A stretch of 64,000 nt of DNA from an uncultured Desulfobacter sp. (GTDB lineage: Bacteria; Desulfobacterota; Desulfobacteria; Desulfobacterales; Desulfobacteraceae), in NCBI RefSeq assembly GCF_963665355.1, contig NZ_OY762229.1, forward strand, positions 1,240,001-1,304,000, in the 5' to 3' direction. This document shows positions 46,168 to 55,590 of the stretch, in pieces. Position 1 is the first letter of the stretch, and each line of letters begins with the position of its first letter. Below the pieces are notes generated by a model. The model did no database searches. It was not told where the DNA came from and was given only the letters and a program-made list of their open reading frames with translations. The position numbers and the translations under genes were made by a program.

Positions 46168-46224
46168 GGTTTGGCTTTCACGTTTTAATTCATGGACATT
46201 AATTGTTGAACTGACGGTCGGACA

Positions 46225-47661
46225 TTATTTTCCTGTAGAAACCCATGTTTCCAGGGGAACAGGGATATTGCACATAACAGAAGTGTCCCGTTTCCATTTG
46301 GTTTCCAGTACCTCTCCTCCCATCATGATCGAGACCGGGGTATCGGATGAAACCACAATCACAATAACATTTTTATGTTCTGCCGTGAACCGCAAAGCAG
46401 AATTGAACCTGGCACCCCTGGCTCTGTTTTCACCTGGTACATTCCTGCCCTGCAGAAGGCAGGCAAACCGATGCAGTTTTACGTCTGCCCCGATGTGCAG
46501 GGCTCCGTCCACCTTGGACAGGGATCTGGCCAGATCACAATTTTCCTGATTTTTAAGATCCAGGGGGTGCAGCAGTGAATGGCCCATGATAAAAACCGGG
46601 GATTCATTCAGGTCAATCACAATGCTGCAGCCATGCCGTTGGCTGGCAGCACTATGCACAATTCCGGCAACTATTTTGAACAAGGCCGTTGCGTCTTCGG
46701 CGCCCAGATCCGAATCCATTAATGCCTCTTCCACCTGAACCAGTTTTGCTTTATGGGTGGTGGACTTAAAGTGGCCGTCGGAAAAAGAGCACACCAGTTC
46801 GTCATTGAGTGCCAGAAAGCCGTACCGGCCTTTAAAATCTGCCAAAATGGATAAATGGGGATGATTTTCCCTGGTGATGCCGATGATGGTGTTTTCAGTG
46901 GCAACCAGTTTCAAATCAGAATTTTCAACGGATTGAAGCAGCTTTCTGATATGCTTGACATTGTCCAGGACCGGCTGCTCTGCTTCGGGCAGCTCTAAAA
47001 TGAAATTCATCTTGGAAAGGGAGTTCTTTTCCACAAAAATCAGCTTACCCCTGGGCCATTCGCCTTCTTCCGGCGTTCTTGAAATTTTAAGCACGGCCTC
47101 CAAAAGGGGATAAACCCTGAGTCTGGTATCCCAGCCGATCAGGACATTCATGGCATCCACAATATAATCTCTGATTGCATGGGTGGCGTACTCCTTGAGA
47201 AAAGAGCCGGAAATACCGGTGTACAACTCTTCTTCGTTGGCCATGTCATGGGAGAATCTGTACACCGCATGTTCCAGCCACCGCTCCGTTGGCCCTATGG
47301 TGCACATGTCCGGGTGGTGGTCGGTAAACCACATCTGAAAACCGATGGCGCTTGATCGGCCTCCATAGGATATCAGTCCGGCCAGACCAAGGTTTTTTTC
47401 GTGAACCAGATTGCTGAATTTCTTTTTGTCATATTGGATGAAATTTTTTTTCCGCCACTCCTGGGAATCAATATACAACTCTTTGAATTTGGGTTCGTGT
47501 CCGGCCAGAAGGTTTTGGGGATCACAGATATATATGGGGTCTTCGGGTGTTATGGCATATATGACTGCCGCCCGGCTGGGGCCGGAAAAATGAGTCAGGC
47601 CCTCCCTCAGTCCCTCTATGGTTTCCCTGATGCATCTGCGGATAAAGCCATGGTTTGCCAA
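46225..47661 (-). CDS. Diadenylate cyclase (DAC)-domain protein with DACNV-like sensor region
   Basis: This 478-residue protein probably starts at TTG 47661, preceded by AAGGGAGAG. The last ~160 residues fit a diadenylate cyclase (DisA_N) domain that would make cyclic di-AMP. The DGA motif is present (Asp385 in KVDGALHIG) and is followed by ARGARFNSALRF, at the place of the RHR motif. There Arg418 is kept, but His and the second Arg are Phe419 and Asn420. The N-terminal ~300 residues (SYGGRSSAIGFQMWF, FVEKNSLSKMNFI) resemble the DACNV sensor region that I recall as linked to such cyclases. Whether the enzyme is active is uncertain because of the altered motif. A palindromic operator-like site lies 40 bases upstream of the start codon. 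No c-di-AMP phosphodiesterase is in the window. Confidence 0.7.
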   Translation of the reverse strand: MANHGFIRRCIRETIEGLREGLTHFSGPSRAAVIYAITPEDPIYICDPQNLLAGHEPKFKELYIDSQEWRKKNFIQYDKKKFSNLVHEKNLGLAGLISYGGRSSAIGFQMWFTDHHPDMCTIGPTERWLEHAVYRFSHDMANEEELYTGISGSFLKEYATHAIRDYIVDAMNVLIGWDTRLRVYPLLEAVLKISRTPEEGEWPRGKLIFVEKNSLSKMNFILELPEAEQPVLDNVKHIRKLLQSVENSDLKLVATENTIIGITRENHPHLSILADFKGRYGFLALNDELVCSFSDGHFKSTTHKAKLVQVEEALMDSDLGAEDATALFKIVAGIVHSAASQRHGCSIVIDLNESPVFIMGHSLLHPLDLKNQENCDLARSLSKVDGALHIGADVKLHRFACLLQGRNVPGENRARGARFNSALRFTAEHKNVIVIVVSSDTPVSIMMGGEVLETKWKRDTSVMCNIPVPLETWVSTGK

Positions 47662-48084
47662 ACAGGTACTCTCCCTTTAAAAATGTAGCCCTATTAATGT
47701 ACAAACGTTTGTTTACTAAAGAACATGATGTTTCTCAATCTATAGTGTAATATTTTTTCAAAATGATGTGTTTACAAGAACAAAGGGGGGGAGAGGTTTT
47801 TAAAAGTTCAGCCGCTATTATTATTACCTTGACAATAAAAGAGCCCGTGATTTAGACTATTATCAATTCCTTATTTATATAAAATAATAGTTGTAAAAAA
47901 CGTTAGTCAATTCTGACTTAACCAACAGCATTAATCTTGATCTGATAGAAAAAAGACGCGCTCTTACCATCACGCCACATACCCATAAGCTCATCCTCCA
48001 GCTGGTTGTTTTCAGGTCATTTGCGAAATCCTAGGAAGCACTTGCTGAAGTTGCTTCTCAAAAAACGAAAAAAGGAGATACATT
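47662..48084. other. Intergenic region between divergent genes
   Basis: This 423-base AT-rich gap separates the start codons of the cyclase-like and C25 peptidase genes. It holds the 12-bp palindrome at 47701, two GGAGG-like ribosome sites belonging to the flanking genes, and a short minus-strand frame around 47925-47990 (peptide beginning MGMWRDGKSASFF) with GGAGG in front but no recognised family. No further gene is supported. Confidence 0.5.
47701..47712. promoter_or_regulatory. Palindromic operator-like site ACAAACGTTTGT
   Basis: A perfect 12-bp palindrome within a longer imperfect one (TGTACAAACGTTTGTTTACT) lies about 40 bases upstream of the cyclase-like start codon. The ACAAACGTTTGT core resembles operators of TetR-family repressors. 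No TetR gene is nearby. Confidence 0.45.
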
Positions 48085-50211
48085 TTGAAAATTTTATCTC
48101 ACCTATTATTAATTATTTTGTTGTCGGTGGAAATTGTTTCAGCTTCGCCTAAAGTTGGAAAAATCACTTCGCGCAATTATGATCCATTAATACCGCAGGG
48201 TAATACAGAGAACCTAAGATTAACAGTTCAGTGTGATATTTCATCCCTTGAAAGGGAAGTGGTTCAGAAAGACGGATATGATTTTTATATGATTGAGGGG
48301 TTTGAGCAGAGCGGGGTGGAACCAGGTGGTCCTGTACTGCCCTCAAGCATCATTCAGATTCTGATTCCGGAAGGCTATGAATTTTATAATATTACGGACG
48401 TCAATCCTCTGAAACAGGACACAGAGATCGTGTCAAACGTTTTTCCGCAACAAAAGGAAGGCCATCCCGGTGAGGACAACGATCAATCCTTTGTCCCTCT
48501 TCAAATCACACCAAATGGCCAACGGGCATCCATTGAGTATGTCCATACGGCAAGGATCAGAAACCACAGCATGGCCATATTGAGATACAGTCCTGTCCAG
48601 TTTCAACTTTCGGGTAACGGATACAACAATGAAGGGACCTTTACCATAAGCAGTTCCCTTGAATTCTGCGTGGTTTTGAGCCCGATACAGATCGAAACTG
48701 TTACCCAAACTTTCCGGAGAGCAGGGTCTGAAGGCCTTATTGATAGCTACATATCCGATTCTGTTCTCAATCCCGAAGATTTGGAACAGGCTGCAGCCAC
48801 CCAGTCCGACGAGTCCACGACCTGGGGTTCTACGCCTTGTGATTATCTTATTATCACGACATTAGCTCTTGTGGATGAATTCCAGGTACTTGCCGACCAC
48901 AGGGCGGCCATGGGCCTGGCGGTGGATGTTGTGGCAGTGGAAGATATCTACGATGAGTATGACGGGGTAGGATCCAACCAGGCAATGATCAAGCAGTGCA
49001 TACTTGACTATGCACAGACCCGGGGCACTTTGTGGGTACTTTTGGGTGGCGACAACACCATTGTACCGGACCATAACTGCTACGGATCCGTGAACAACGG
49101 AGACACAACAGATCTGACAATTCCCACAGACCTTTACTATGCCGGGCTCAATGATATGAACTGGAACGATGACCAAGATTCCATTCCCTGTGAAATTAAC
49201 GCCAACGGAGATTCCATAGATCTTTATCCAGACCTGTTTGTGGGCAGGGCCCCTGTGCGATCCGCAGCTGATGCCCAGGCCTTTGCTTCAAAAACCATAG
49301 CATATGAAACAGCTGCTTATGATCCTTATTTCCATGAGGCCGCCTTATTCATGGGGGTTAAATTGTGGAGCTCCGCCGATGGCAGAAGTGATGCGGACTG
49401 GAAAAGTGAAGCCCTTTGGTCCAATATTCACGAAAACCGGTCACCGGTACTACCTGCAGATAAATACAGGTTTTACGACACCGGCACGGACTTTGACGGT
49501 GGCGCAGACTATAATGTAACCTTGGCAAACATGTCGGCCCAGCTTAACTCAGGTTATGGGATCGTCTGGACAGCCACCCATGGAGACAAAACTCTTTTCA
49601 GCCTGGAGTCAGGATATGGATATTTCAGGTCATCTGCAGCCAGCAGTCTGGTCAACCAGGACCACCAGGGCATTGTATATACCATGGCCTGCAACACCAA
49701 CTGGTTTGATTCGACAACTGATCCAAGCCTTTCTGAAGCGTTTATCAGGAATCCTGGCGGTGGTGCTGTGGCCTATATCGGATCTTCACGGTACGGATGG
49801 GGATACAGCTCTTTGACGCCGACAAATATATATTACGGCTCATCCATGCAGTATGCCGAACAATTTTTTAAAATGCTCTATTACGATGAAGACCTTTTAG
49901 GCTCAACTAACGGAAGTGCAGACCCGTCCATGTTCGACAAACGCATCGGTGCGGTGTTCTCCTCCCATAAGATGAAAAAGATACCAAACTCATTGACATA
50001 CAGCTCCATGCGATGGCTGCAGTTTTCACTGAATCTCATGGGTGATCCCTTTACCAAGGTTATGGTTAAACTGCCCCAGGATTCCGATCTGGACAGGGAT
50101 TTAGACGGCGAAGATCTGGTGGCGTTTATTAACTTGACGTCAACCACTGCTCCGGATTTATGGGAGCTTGCCCAGCGGTTCGGACAAAGTGCTTTCAAAG
50201 AAGATAATTGA
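48085..50211 (+). CDS. Secreted C25 (gingipain-like) cysteine peptidase with C-terminal EF-hand-like segment
   Basis: The 708-residue product probably starts at TTG 48085, with AAGGAG 7 bases upstream. A signal peptide (LLLIILLSVEIVSASP) precedes a propeptide-like region (about 25-225; YDFYMIEGFEQSGVEPGGP). The peptidase domain (about 250-620) has TPCDYLIITTLALVDEFQ, GTLWVLLGGDNTIVP and DLFVGRAPVRS. The catalytic pair is His499 in WTATHGDKTLF and Cys536 in YTMACNTNWF. The C-terminus contains DSDLDRDLDGEDLVAFI, a calcium-binding EF-hand-like loop as in half-dockerins. It is probably secreted and processed, degrading proteins outside the cell; Arg/Lys preference as in gingipains is not implied. 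It is divergent from the cyclase-like gene and ends at a strong hairpin. Confidence 0.85.
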   Translation: MKILSHLLLIILLSVEIVSASPKVGKITSRNYDPLIPQGNTENLRLTVQCDISSLEREVVQKDGYDFYMIEGFEQSGVEPGGPVLPSSIIQILIPEGYEFYNITDVNPLKQDTEIVSNVFPQQKEGHPGEDNDQSFVPLQITPNGQRASIEYVHTARIRNHSMAILRYSPVQFQLSGNGYNNEGTFTISSSLEFCVVLSPIQIETVTQTFRRAGSEGLIDSYISDSVLNPEDLEQAAATQSDESTTWGSTPCDYLIITTLALVDEFQVLADHRAAMGLAVDVVAVEDIYDEYDGVGSNQAMIKQCILDYAQTRGTLWVLLGGDNTIVPDHNCYGSVNNGDTTDLTIPTDLYYAGLNDMNWNDDQDSIPCEINANGDSIDLYPDLFVGRAPVRSAADAQAFASKTIAYETAAYDPYFHEAALFMGVKLWSSADGRSDADWKSEALWSNIHENRSPVLPADKYRFYDTGTDFDGGADYNVTLANMSAQLNSGYGIVWTATHGDKTLFSLESGYGYFRSSAASSLVNQDHQGIVYTMACNTNWFDSTTDPSLSEAFIRNPGGGAVAYIGSSRYGWGYSSLTPTNIYYGSSMQYAEQFFKMLYYDEDLLGSTNGSADPSMFDKRIGAVFSSHKMKKIPNSLTYSSMRWLQFSLNLMGDPFTKVMVKLPQDSDLDRDLDGEDLVAFINLTSTTAPDLWELAQRFGQSAFKEDN

Positions 50212-50225
50212 CCTTGAAAAAAAGA

Positions 50226-50251
50226 CCGGTGGCCGACATACAGGCCACCGG
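50226..50251. terminator. Hairpin between the C25 peptidase and ABC exporter genes
   Basis: A perfect 9-bp stem, CCGGTGGCC with GGCCACCGG and an 8-base loop, starts 15 bases after the peptidase stop. T-rich sequence follows about 18 bases later. Because the genes converge, it may terminate both. Confidence 0.7.
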
Positions 50252-50314
50252 CTGATGCATCAAAACTTTATTTTTTTCGTGTGTTTTGTATTTGATCCAC
50301 CCCATGACAGGATA

Positions 50315-52138
50315 TTATTCAATCCGTTCCTTTTCAAGAAGCCGTGCATATTCCCCGCAGGCTTTGGCAAGCTGTTCGTGGCCGCCCTGCTCGATAATCT
50401 GCCCATCCCTTAACACCAGAATGTGATCACACTCCCTTACCGTTGACAGGCGATGGGCAATGATAATGGACAGGCGGCCGTACATCAGTTTTTTCATGGC
50501 GTCATGGATTTTCACCTCGGACTGGGAATCCATATAGGAGGTGGCTTCGTCAAAGATGATCAGATCCGGGTTAAAAGCAAAGGCCCGGGCAATGCAGACC
50601 AGCTGTTTTTCCCCCGAAGAGAGGGGACGGCCCCCGTCATACAGCATGGTGTCAAGTCCTGAGAATTTTTCAAACAGGAATGAACAATTGGCACTTGTTA
50701 AGGCGGAGATAAGGCGTTGATCATCCTGGCCGGATTCTTCACCCGATTCACCATTCGGGGATCTTTTAATGTTTTCCCGGACAGTTCCTGAAAACAGGAT
50801 GGGATCCTGCATGACCAGGGCCGTGTGACGCCGGATATCGGCGATATCCATGTTCAGACAGTCCTGATCGTTAATGAGGATGCGTCCGCCGGTGGGGCTG
50901 TAGAAGCCTGTCGTCAGATTGATAATGGTGCTTTTTCCTGCACCGGTCTGGCCCACAATCCCCATGGATCTGCCCTTTTCAAGATGGAAACTGATGTTTT
51001 TCAATACCGGAACATCCGGGGTGTATGAAAAGACCACGTTTTCAAATGCCAGACACTGGATACCATTAATGGTTTGCCCTTTGGACCTCACTTCCTTCTG
51101 GGCTTTGGGCGTGTTCAAGACCGTGATAATCCTCTCGGCTGAGGCCAAAGCATTCTGGAGCAGATTGAATTTTTCGGACAATTCCCGCAACGGCCTGAAA
51201 AACAACTTCATATAGCTTAGAAACGCGGCAAGCTCACCAATGGTCAGACCCTGACTTTGTACCATAAAAGAGCCGTTCCAGATAATGACGGCCACGGCCA
51301 GGGTACCCATGAGCCCCACCACGGGCATGAAAACGGAAAAGACCCGGATATGGGTCATGGCGGCCTTGAAGTGGGCCATGTTCAGGCGTTTGAACTCATG
51401 GATAAAGTGCGGGGCGGCCATACAGGTCTGGATGACCCGGATACCGGTGATCGCTTCGGAAAAGCGGTGGTTGATCTCGGCGTTTTTTTGCCGTAGCGTC
51501 CGGAACACCTTTCGCAGGATACGCGAAAAATAAATTACGTTCACAAATACCACGGGAATTATCAGGCTTAGGTAAAAGGTGAGCCGGTGATTGGTGAAAA
51601 ACAGAATCACAAACACCCCGGCCATGAGCAGAAGATCCCTGAAAATAAAAACAAGAACGCTTGTAAACATTTCGTTCATATTTTCAATGTCCCCTGCCAC
51701 CCGGGCCACGAGCCTTCCCGAAGCATTTTTGTCAAAATAGGCCACGGGCAGGTCCGTCATATGATCAAACAGGCTGCACCGCAGATGAAGCATTATTTTC
51801 TGGCCCGTGTACTCCATGAACATGGACTGGCTGAAATCCAGGACAAAACCCGCCAGGACCACCACGCCAAACCAGATGCCGAAAACGCTAAACTGTTTAA
51901 TTTCAAAGCCCATGATATGAAGCCCCGGGGTGCCTGAAACAAGGATGAACCCGTCAATGGCCTGCTGGATGAGCCAGGGCTGAAACAGTTCAAACCCGGT
52001 GACCAGGAAAACCAGAAACGTCGTCAAACCCAGCATCCAGGCGTAGGGCCGGACGTAGGGGAACAGGGCTTTAAACAGGGCCAGATCCGCTATACGGACC
52101 TTTTTTTCTTCCTGGGAAAAGGCATGGGGCTGATTCAT
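50315..52138 (-). CDS. ABC exporter half-transporter (second subunit, canonical ATP site Walker B)
   Basis: This 607-residue protein is a type IV ABC exporter with an N-terminal six-helix membrane domain (about 25-320; PYAWMLGLTTFLVFLV, HRLTFYLSLIIPVVF) and a C-terminal ATPase. Walker A is VGQTGAGKSTI, Walker B is LIIFDEATSYMD with the catalytic Glu, and the switch His is in IIAHRLSTV. The signature is LSSGEKQL instead of LSGGQ. Together with its partner, whose Walker B lacks Glu, it should make a heterodimer with one degenerate site, as in TM287/288, LmrCD and TmrAB. The start overlaps the end of the partner gene by four bases (ATGA). The substrate (lipid, drug or peptide) is unknown. Confidence 0.9.
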   Translation of the reverse strand: MNQPHAFSQEEKKVRIADLALFKALFPYVRPYAWMLGLTTFLVFLVTGFELFQPWLIQQAIDGFILVSGTPGLHIMGFEIKQFSVFGIWFGVVVLAGFVLDFSQSMFMEYTGQKIMLHLRCSLFDHMTDLPVAYFDKNASGRLVARVAGDIENMNEMFTSVLVFIFRDLLLMAGVFVILFFTNHRLTFYLSLIIPVVFVNVIYFSRILRKVFRTLRQKNAEINHRFSEAITGIRVIQTCMAAPHFIHEFKRLNMAHFKAAMTHIRVFSVFMPVVGLMGTLAVAVIIWNGSFMVQSQGLTIGELAAFLSYMKLFFRPLRELSEKFNLLQNALASAERIITVLNTPKAQKEVRSKGQTINGIQCLAFENVVFSYTPDVPVLKNISFHLEKGRSMGIVGQTGAGKSTIINLTTGFYSPTGGRILINDQDCLNMDIADIRRHTALVMQDPILFSGTVRENIKRSPNGESGEESGQDDQRLISALTSANCSFLFEKFSGLDTMLYDGGRPLSSGEKQLVCIARAFAFNPDLIIFDEATSYMDSQSEVKIHDAMKKLMYGRLSIIIAHRLSTVRECDHILVLRDGQIIEQGGHEQLAKACGEYARLLEKERIE

Positions 52139-53892
52139 GGCTGCTCCCCCGGGGATCGGCTTTCAGACTGCTGAACCTTAAAAGATGTACGGTAAAAGGC
52201 ATTGGATATCTTGAGTTGCTCATGGGTTCCCTGGTCTGCAATCTTTCCGTTTTCCATAACATAAATCCGGTCACAGCCGGCAAGGGCCGACAGCCTGTGG
52301 GAAACCATGATCATAACTGAATTCCGGTGCATTTCGCTGATGCCCTGAATCACCCGCTCTGCGGTGCGGGTATCCAGCTGGCTGACCGGATCATCCAGAA
52401 GTATCACCGGCTTGGGACGCACCAGGGTCCGGGCCAGGGTCACGCGCTGTTTCTGCCCTCCGGATAAGGTTACCCCCCGTTCACCAACCAGGGTGTTAAG
52501 ACCTTCGGGCATCTGGCCAATGGTTTCTTCCAAGGCGCACATGTGAATCACCTGGTCCAGAATATTTTGTGTGCGGTGTTCGGGAAAATTTTTGCCCATA
52601 AGGATATTATCTTGAAGTGTACCTGAAAATAAAAACGGTTCCTGGGCCATGAAACTGATATGACGCCTTAAAAATTCAGGGTCAAAGGTTTTAAGATCTT
52701 TTCCGTCCATAAAGATCCGGCCGGTGATGGGGTCGTACAGACGCGGGATCAGTGAAAGCAGTGTGGTCTTCCCGCAGCCCGGTGGCCCGGTGATACCGAT
52801 TCTGGTCCCGGCGGCAATATTCATTGAAATACCGTTAAGTACATTCACTTTTTGATCATAGGAAAAACAGACCCTTTCAAGCCGGATATTTCCATTTACA
52901 ATATCCGGCATCACAGAATCTTCAGGAAACGTGATCTGGGAACGGGTGCCCAACAGAACATTGAGTCGTTTCAGGGAGGCCATGCCCCGCTGGAGCATAT
53001 TGGTCATCCACCCGATGGCAATCACCGGCCAGGCCAGAATTCCCAAGTATTGGATAAAAGCCACAAACTCTCCCGGACTTAACCGCTTTTCCATGACCAG
53101 GGAGCCGCCGTAAAGGATGATGATCAAAGTGGAGATGTTAAAAAAAAGTTCCAGCAAAGGACGCAGCAGGGCATTGATATAGGCCCGTTTCAGGTTTTTT
53201 TGGAAATAATCCCGGGCACTGCTTTCCGTCTTTTGCCGGACCTGGGGTTCAAAATTGAACACCTTGATGACCCGGATACCGAAAAAACTCTCCCGAATCT
53301 GTTCGGTGAGCGCGGAAAAAGCTTCCTGGGCTGTGCCGTGGTACCGATGCATTCTGTTGCCCAGATATTTAGTGGAGAGAACCAGGAATGGAAGGGGGAT
53401 CAGACACAGGGCCGCAAGATCGGGACTGGTCCATACCATGATGCCGATGCAGGCACTGCCCAGAAGAATGGTGTCCACCAGAGCGATGATGCCGAAACCA
53501 AAGGCCATGCGCACATGAAGAATGTCTGACGTGGCATGGGCCATGATGTCCCCGGCCCGGGTTTTGTCATAATAGGCCGTGTCCAGAGAAAGCATGTGGG
53601 TGTAAAGCTCATCCCGAATGCCCCGCTCAAGGTCCCGGGACGAGCCCATTAAAAGTATGCGCCACCCGGAACGAAGCAGGGCCATGAGAAGCCCGGCCCC
53701 CACAATGATGGTGCATTGTATTAAAAGGACATGACGGTCAAAATGAGCATCAGCAAGTGTGTCAACCGCTTTGCCCACAATCCGGGGAATTACGAGCTGG
53801 GCCAGGTCCACTACAATCATGCAAAAGACGCCTGCAGCAATCTTTTTTAGATTTTTTTTGAAATAATGAAGGATCAGTTTCAGCTCAGCCAT
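52135..53892 (-). CDS. ABC exporter half-transporter (first subunit, degenerate Walker B)
   Basis: This 585-residue exporter subunit has a membrane domain (about 1-315; KIAAGVFCMIVVDLAQLVI) and an ATPase. Walker A is GPPGCGKTTLLSL, the signature is canonical LSGGQKQR, and the switch His is in IMVSHRLSAL. Walker B reads VILLDDPVSQLD, with Asp where the catalytic Glu is expected. It thus supplies the complete signature to the canonical site and a non-hydrolytic Walker B to the degenerate site. Its start lies 13 bases inside the end of the aldehyde dehydrogenase gene, and its stop overlaps the second exporter gene. The three genes therefore form one tightly packed operon. Confidence 0.9.
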   Translation of the reverse strand: MAELKLILHYFKKNLKKIAAGVFCMIVVDLAQLVIPRIVGKAVDTLADAHFDRHVLLIQCTIIVGAGLLMALLRSGWRILLMGSSRDLERGIRDELYTHMLSLDTAYYDKTRAGDIMAHATSDILHVRMAFGFGIIALVDTILLGSACIGIMVWTSPDLAALCLIPLPFLVLSTKYLGNRMHRYHGTAQEAFSALTEQIRESFFGIRVIKVFNFEPQVRQKTESSARDYFQKNLKRAYINALLRPLLELFFNISTLIIILYGGSLVMEKRLSPGEFVAFIQYLGILAWPVIAIGWMTNMLQRGMASLKRLNVLLGTRSQITFPEDSVMPDIVNGNIRLERVCFSYDQKVNVLNGISMNIAAGTRIGITGPPGCGKTTLLSLIPRLYDPITGRIFMDGKDLKTFDPEFLRRHISFMAQEPFLFSGTLQDNILMGKNFPEHRTQNILDQVIHMCALEETIGQMPEGLNTLVGERGVTLSGGQKQRVTLARTLVRPKPVILLDDPVSQLDTRTAERVIQGISEMHRNSVMIMVSHRLSALAGCDRIYVMENGKIADQGTHEQLKISNAFYRTSFKVQQSESRSPGEQP

Positions 53893-55304
53893 CGGAACAT
53901 TCTAACGCTGTTGTAAATTTTGTCAACCAGTGTCCCGTAGGGCGGGGCAAGGGATGGCGCATACTTGAACTGCCTGAAAACCGGCCGCAATTTTGAGAAT
54001 TCAAGAAAGCCTTCATACCCGTGGTAGTGCCCCATACCGGAATTCCCACTGCCGCCGAAGGGCATATCGTGCTGGGCCGCATGCATGGCACAGTCATTGA
54101 TTGTCACGCCTCCGGACCGGGTGTTTCGGACCATCTTATCGGCCAGGCTGCTGTTGTTGCTGAAAAGATAGAGGGCCAGGGGGCGCTGGCGGGAATTGAT
54201 ATACCGAAAGGTTTCTTCGATATTTTCGTAGGTAAGAATGGGCAGTATAGGACCAAAAATCTCCTCCTTCATAATGCGCATATTTTCATTCACCCGGGTG
54301 ATAATCATGGGGGACATTTTGCGGGACTGGCCATCGGTTTCAGGGCCGTCAAGAAGATTGATCACCCGGGCTCCTTTTTCCCTGGCATCAGTCAGGATCT
54401 GTTCCAGGCGGTTAAAGGCCTTGTTATCAATAATGCTGGTGTAATCTTTGGTGGTTATGGTTGGATAACGTTTTTGAACCACAGTCCTGGCTGTCTTGAT
54501 AAATGCATCCTCTTTCTCTTTTGGCAGAAACAGATAATCCGGTGCAATGCAGGTCTGGCCGGCATTCATACATTTGGCGAACATAATACGCTTCACGGCC
54601 ACGGTCAGGTCAAAATCATCGGTCACAATTACAGGGGATTTTCCCCCAAGCTCCAGGGTTACCGGAGTCAGATGCTGGGCTGCCGTAGTCATTACGATTT
54701 TTCCCACCGCCGCGGACCCTGTGAACACCAGATGGTCAAAGGGAAGGCCGGAAAATTCAGATCCGCCGACCCCGGGAGCAAAACAGATATATTCTTTTGG
54801 GATTTTTTCGGCAAAAAGCCGATCCAGCAACCGGCACAGCCCCTGGCCGCTGGCCGCCTGTTTCACCATGACCCGGTTGCCTGCGGCCAAAGCACTCGTC
54901 ATGGGACTGAGAGCTAAAAATAACGGATAGTTCCATGGGGTAACAATACCCACAATGCCCTTGGCCTGGGGTATCACCCGGTTTCTGCCGCCGGTGAATA
55001 AAAATGAGACATGGCGGCGTTGGGGTGTCATCCATTTTTTCAGTCGGCGCCGGGTATACCGCAGCCCTGTCAGGCAGGGTGTAAGTTCAAGCAACCGGGT
55101 TTCGTGGACACTTCGATTTCCAAAATCCCGGGATATTGCCTTACAGATATCCTGATCATTTTCAATGAGAATGGACTCCATGGCGTTAAGCAGTTCAATT
55201 CGTTTGGTATATGGGATTTCCGGCTCCAATAAAAAAGCCTGGGCCTGCTTCTTGTACAAGGCAAGAGCATCACAGATGTCACTGGTTTCATCGCAAGAAT
55301 TCAT
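53880..55304 (-). CDS. NAD(P)-dependent aldehyde dehydrogenase (class 3/coniferyl aldehyde type)
   Basis: This 474-residue enzyme has the family signature VTLELGGKSPVIV (general base Glu) and catalytic Cys in NAGQTCIAPDY. The cofactor-binding Asn lies in VTPWNYPLFLALSP, and a conserved C-terminal block reads HDMPFGGSGNSGMGHYHG. Length and motifs fit ALDH3-like enzymes that oxidise medium/long-chain or aromatic aldehydes to acids. It heads an operon with two overlapping ABC exporter genes, suggesting the exporter handles a lipid or the enzyme clears aldehydes made in the same process (inference). It is divergent from the five-gene envelope cluster. There is no signal peptide. Confidence 0.9.
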   Translation of the reverse strand: MNSCDETSDICDALALYKKQAQAFLLEPEIPYTKRIELLNAMESILIENDQDICKAISRDFGNRSVHETRLLELTPCLTGLRYTRRRLKKWMTPQRRHVSFLFTGGRNRVIPQAKGIVGIVTPWNYPLFLALSPMTSALAAGNRVMVKQAASGQGLCRLLDRLFAEKIPKEYICFAPGVGGSEFSGLPFDHLVFTGSAAVGKIVMTTAAQHLTPVTLELGGKSPVIVTDDFDLTVAVKRIMFAKCMNAGQTCIAPDYLFLPKEKEDAFIKTARTVVQKRYPTITTKDYTSIIDNKAFNRLEQILTDAREKGARVINLLDGPETDGQSRKMSPMIITRVNENMRIMKEEIFGPILPILTYENIEETFRYINSRQRPLALYLFSNNSSLADKMVRNTRSGGVTINDCAMHAAQHDMPFGGSGNSGMGHYHGYEGFLEFSKLRPVFRQFKYAPSLAPPYGTLVDKIYNSVRMFRWLS

Positions 55305-55463
55305 AGGTGTGGCTCCTTAATACCGGCATCAGTATAGAAAACGCATGAGTAAATTCCCATACAATAAACTTACCTTATTTTTCAAGTAAGGTTTGACAAT
55401 TCCTTTGTCTCAATTTTCCTGTAAAATCATAGCTTCATCGATTTTTACGTTTCATAATTTTGA

Positions 55464-55492
55464 TTGACAATAAGTAAAAGTCTATCTTATAA
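55464..55492 (+). promoter_or_regulatory. Candidate sigma-70 promoter of the envelope-protein cluster
   Basis: TTGACA (55464-55469) and TTATAA (55487-55492) are separated by 17 bases, close to the ideal spacing. The likely start site near 55500 lies about 90 bases before the first gene of the cluster. Confidence 0.6.
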
Positions 55493-55590
55493 GCGACTTC
55501 AGAGATAGGTATTGAAAAAACCCATAATTTGTAAATGTGTGTGTTCTCCGGCTGTCTGGGGTCAGGGGAACCGCCATATTTGGAAAAATC

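Noticed and set aside
47925-47990. Short minus-strand frame with GGAGG (peptide MGMWRDGKSASFF...)
   Set aside because: Only 22 codons, no recognised family, and it lies in an AT-rich gap; it may be a gene remnant but cannot be supported.
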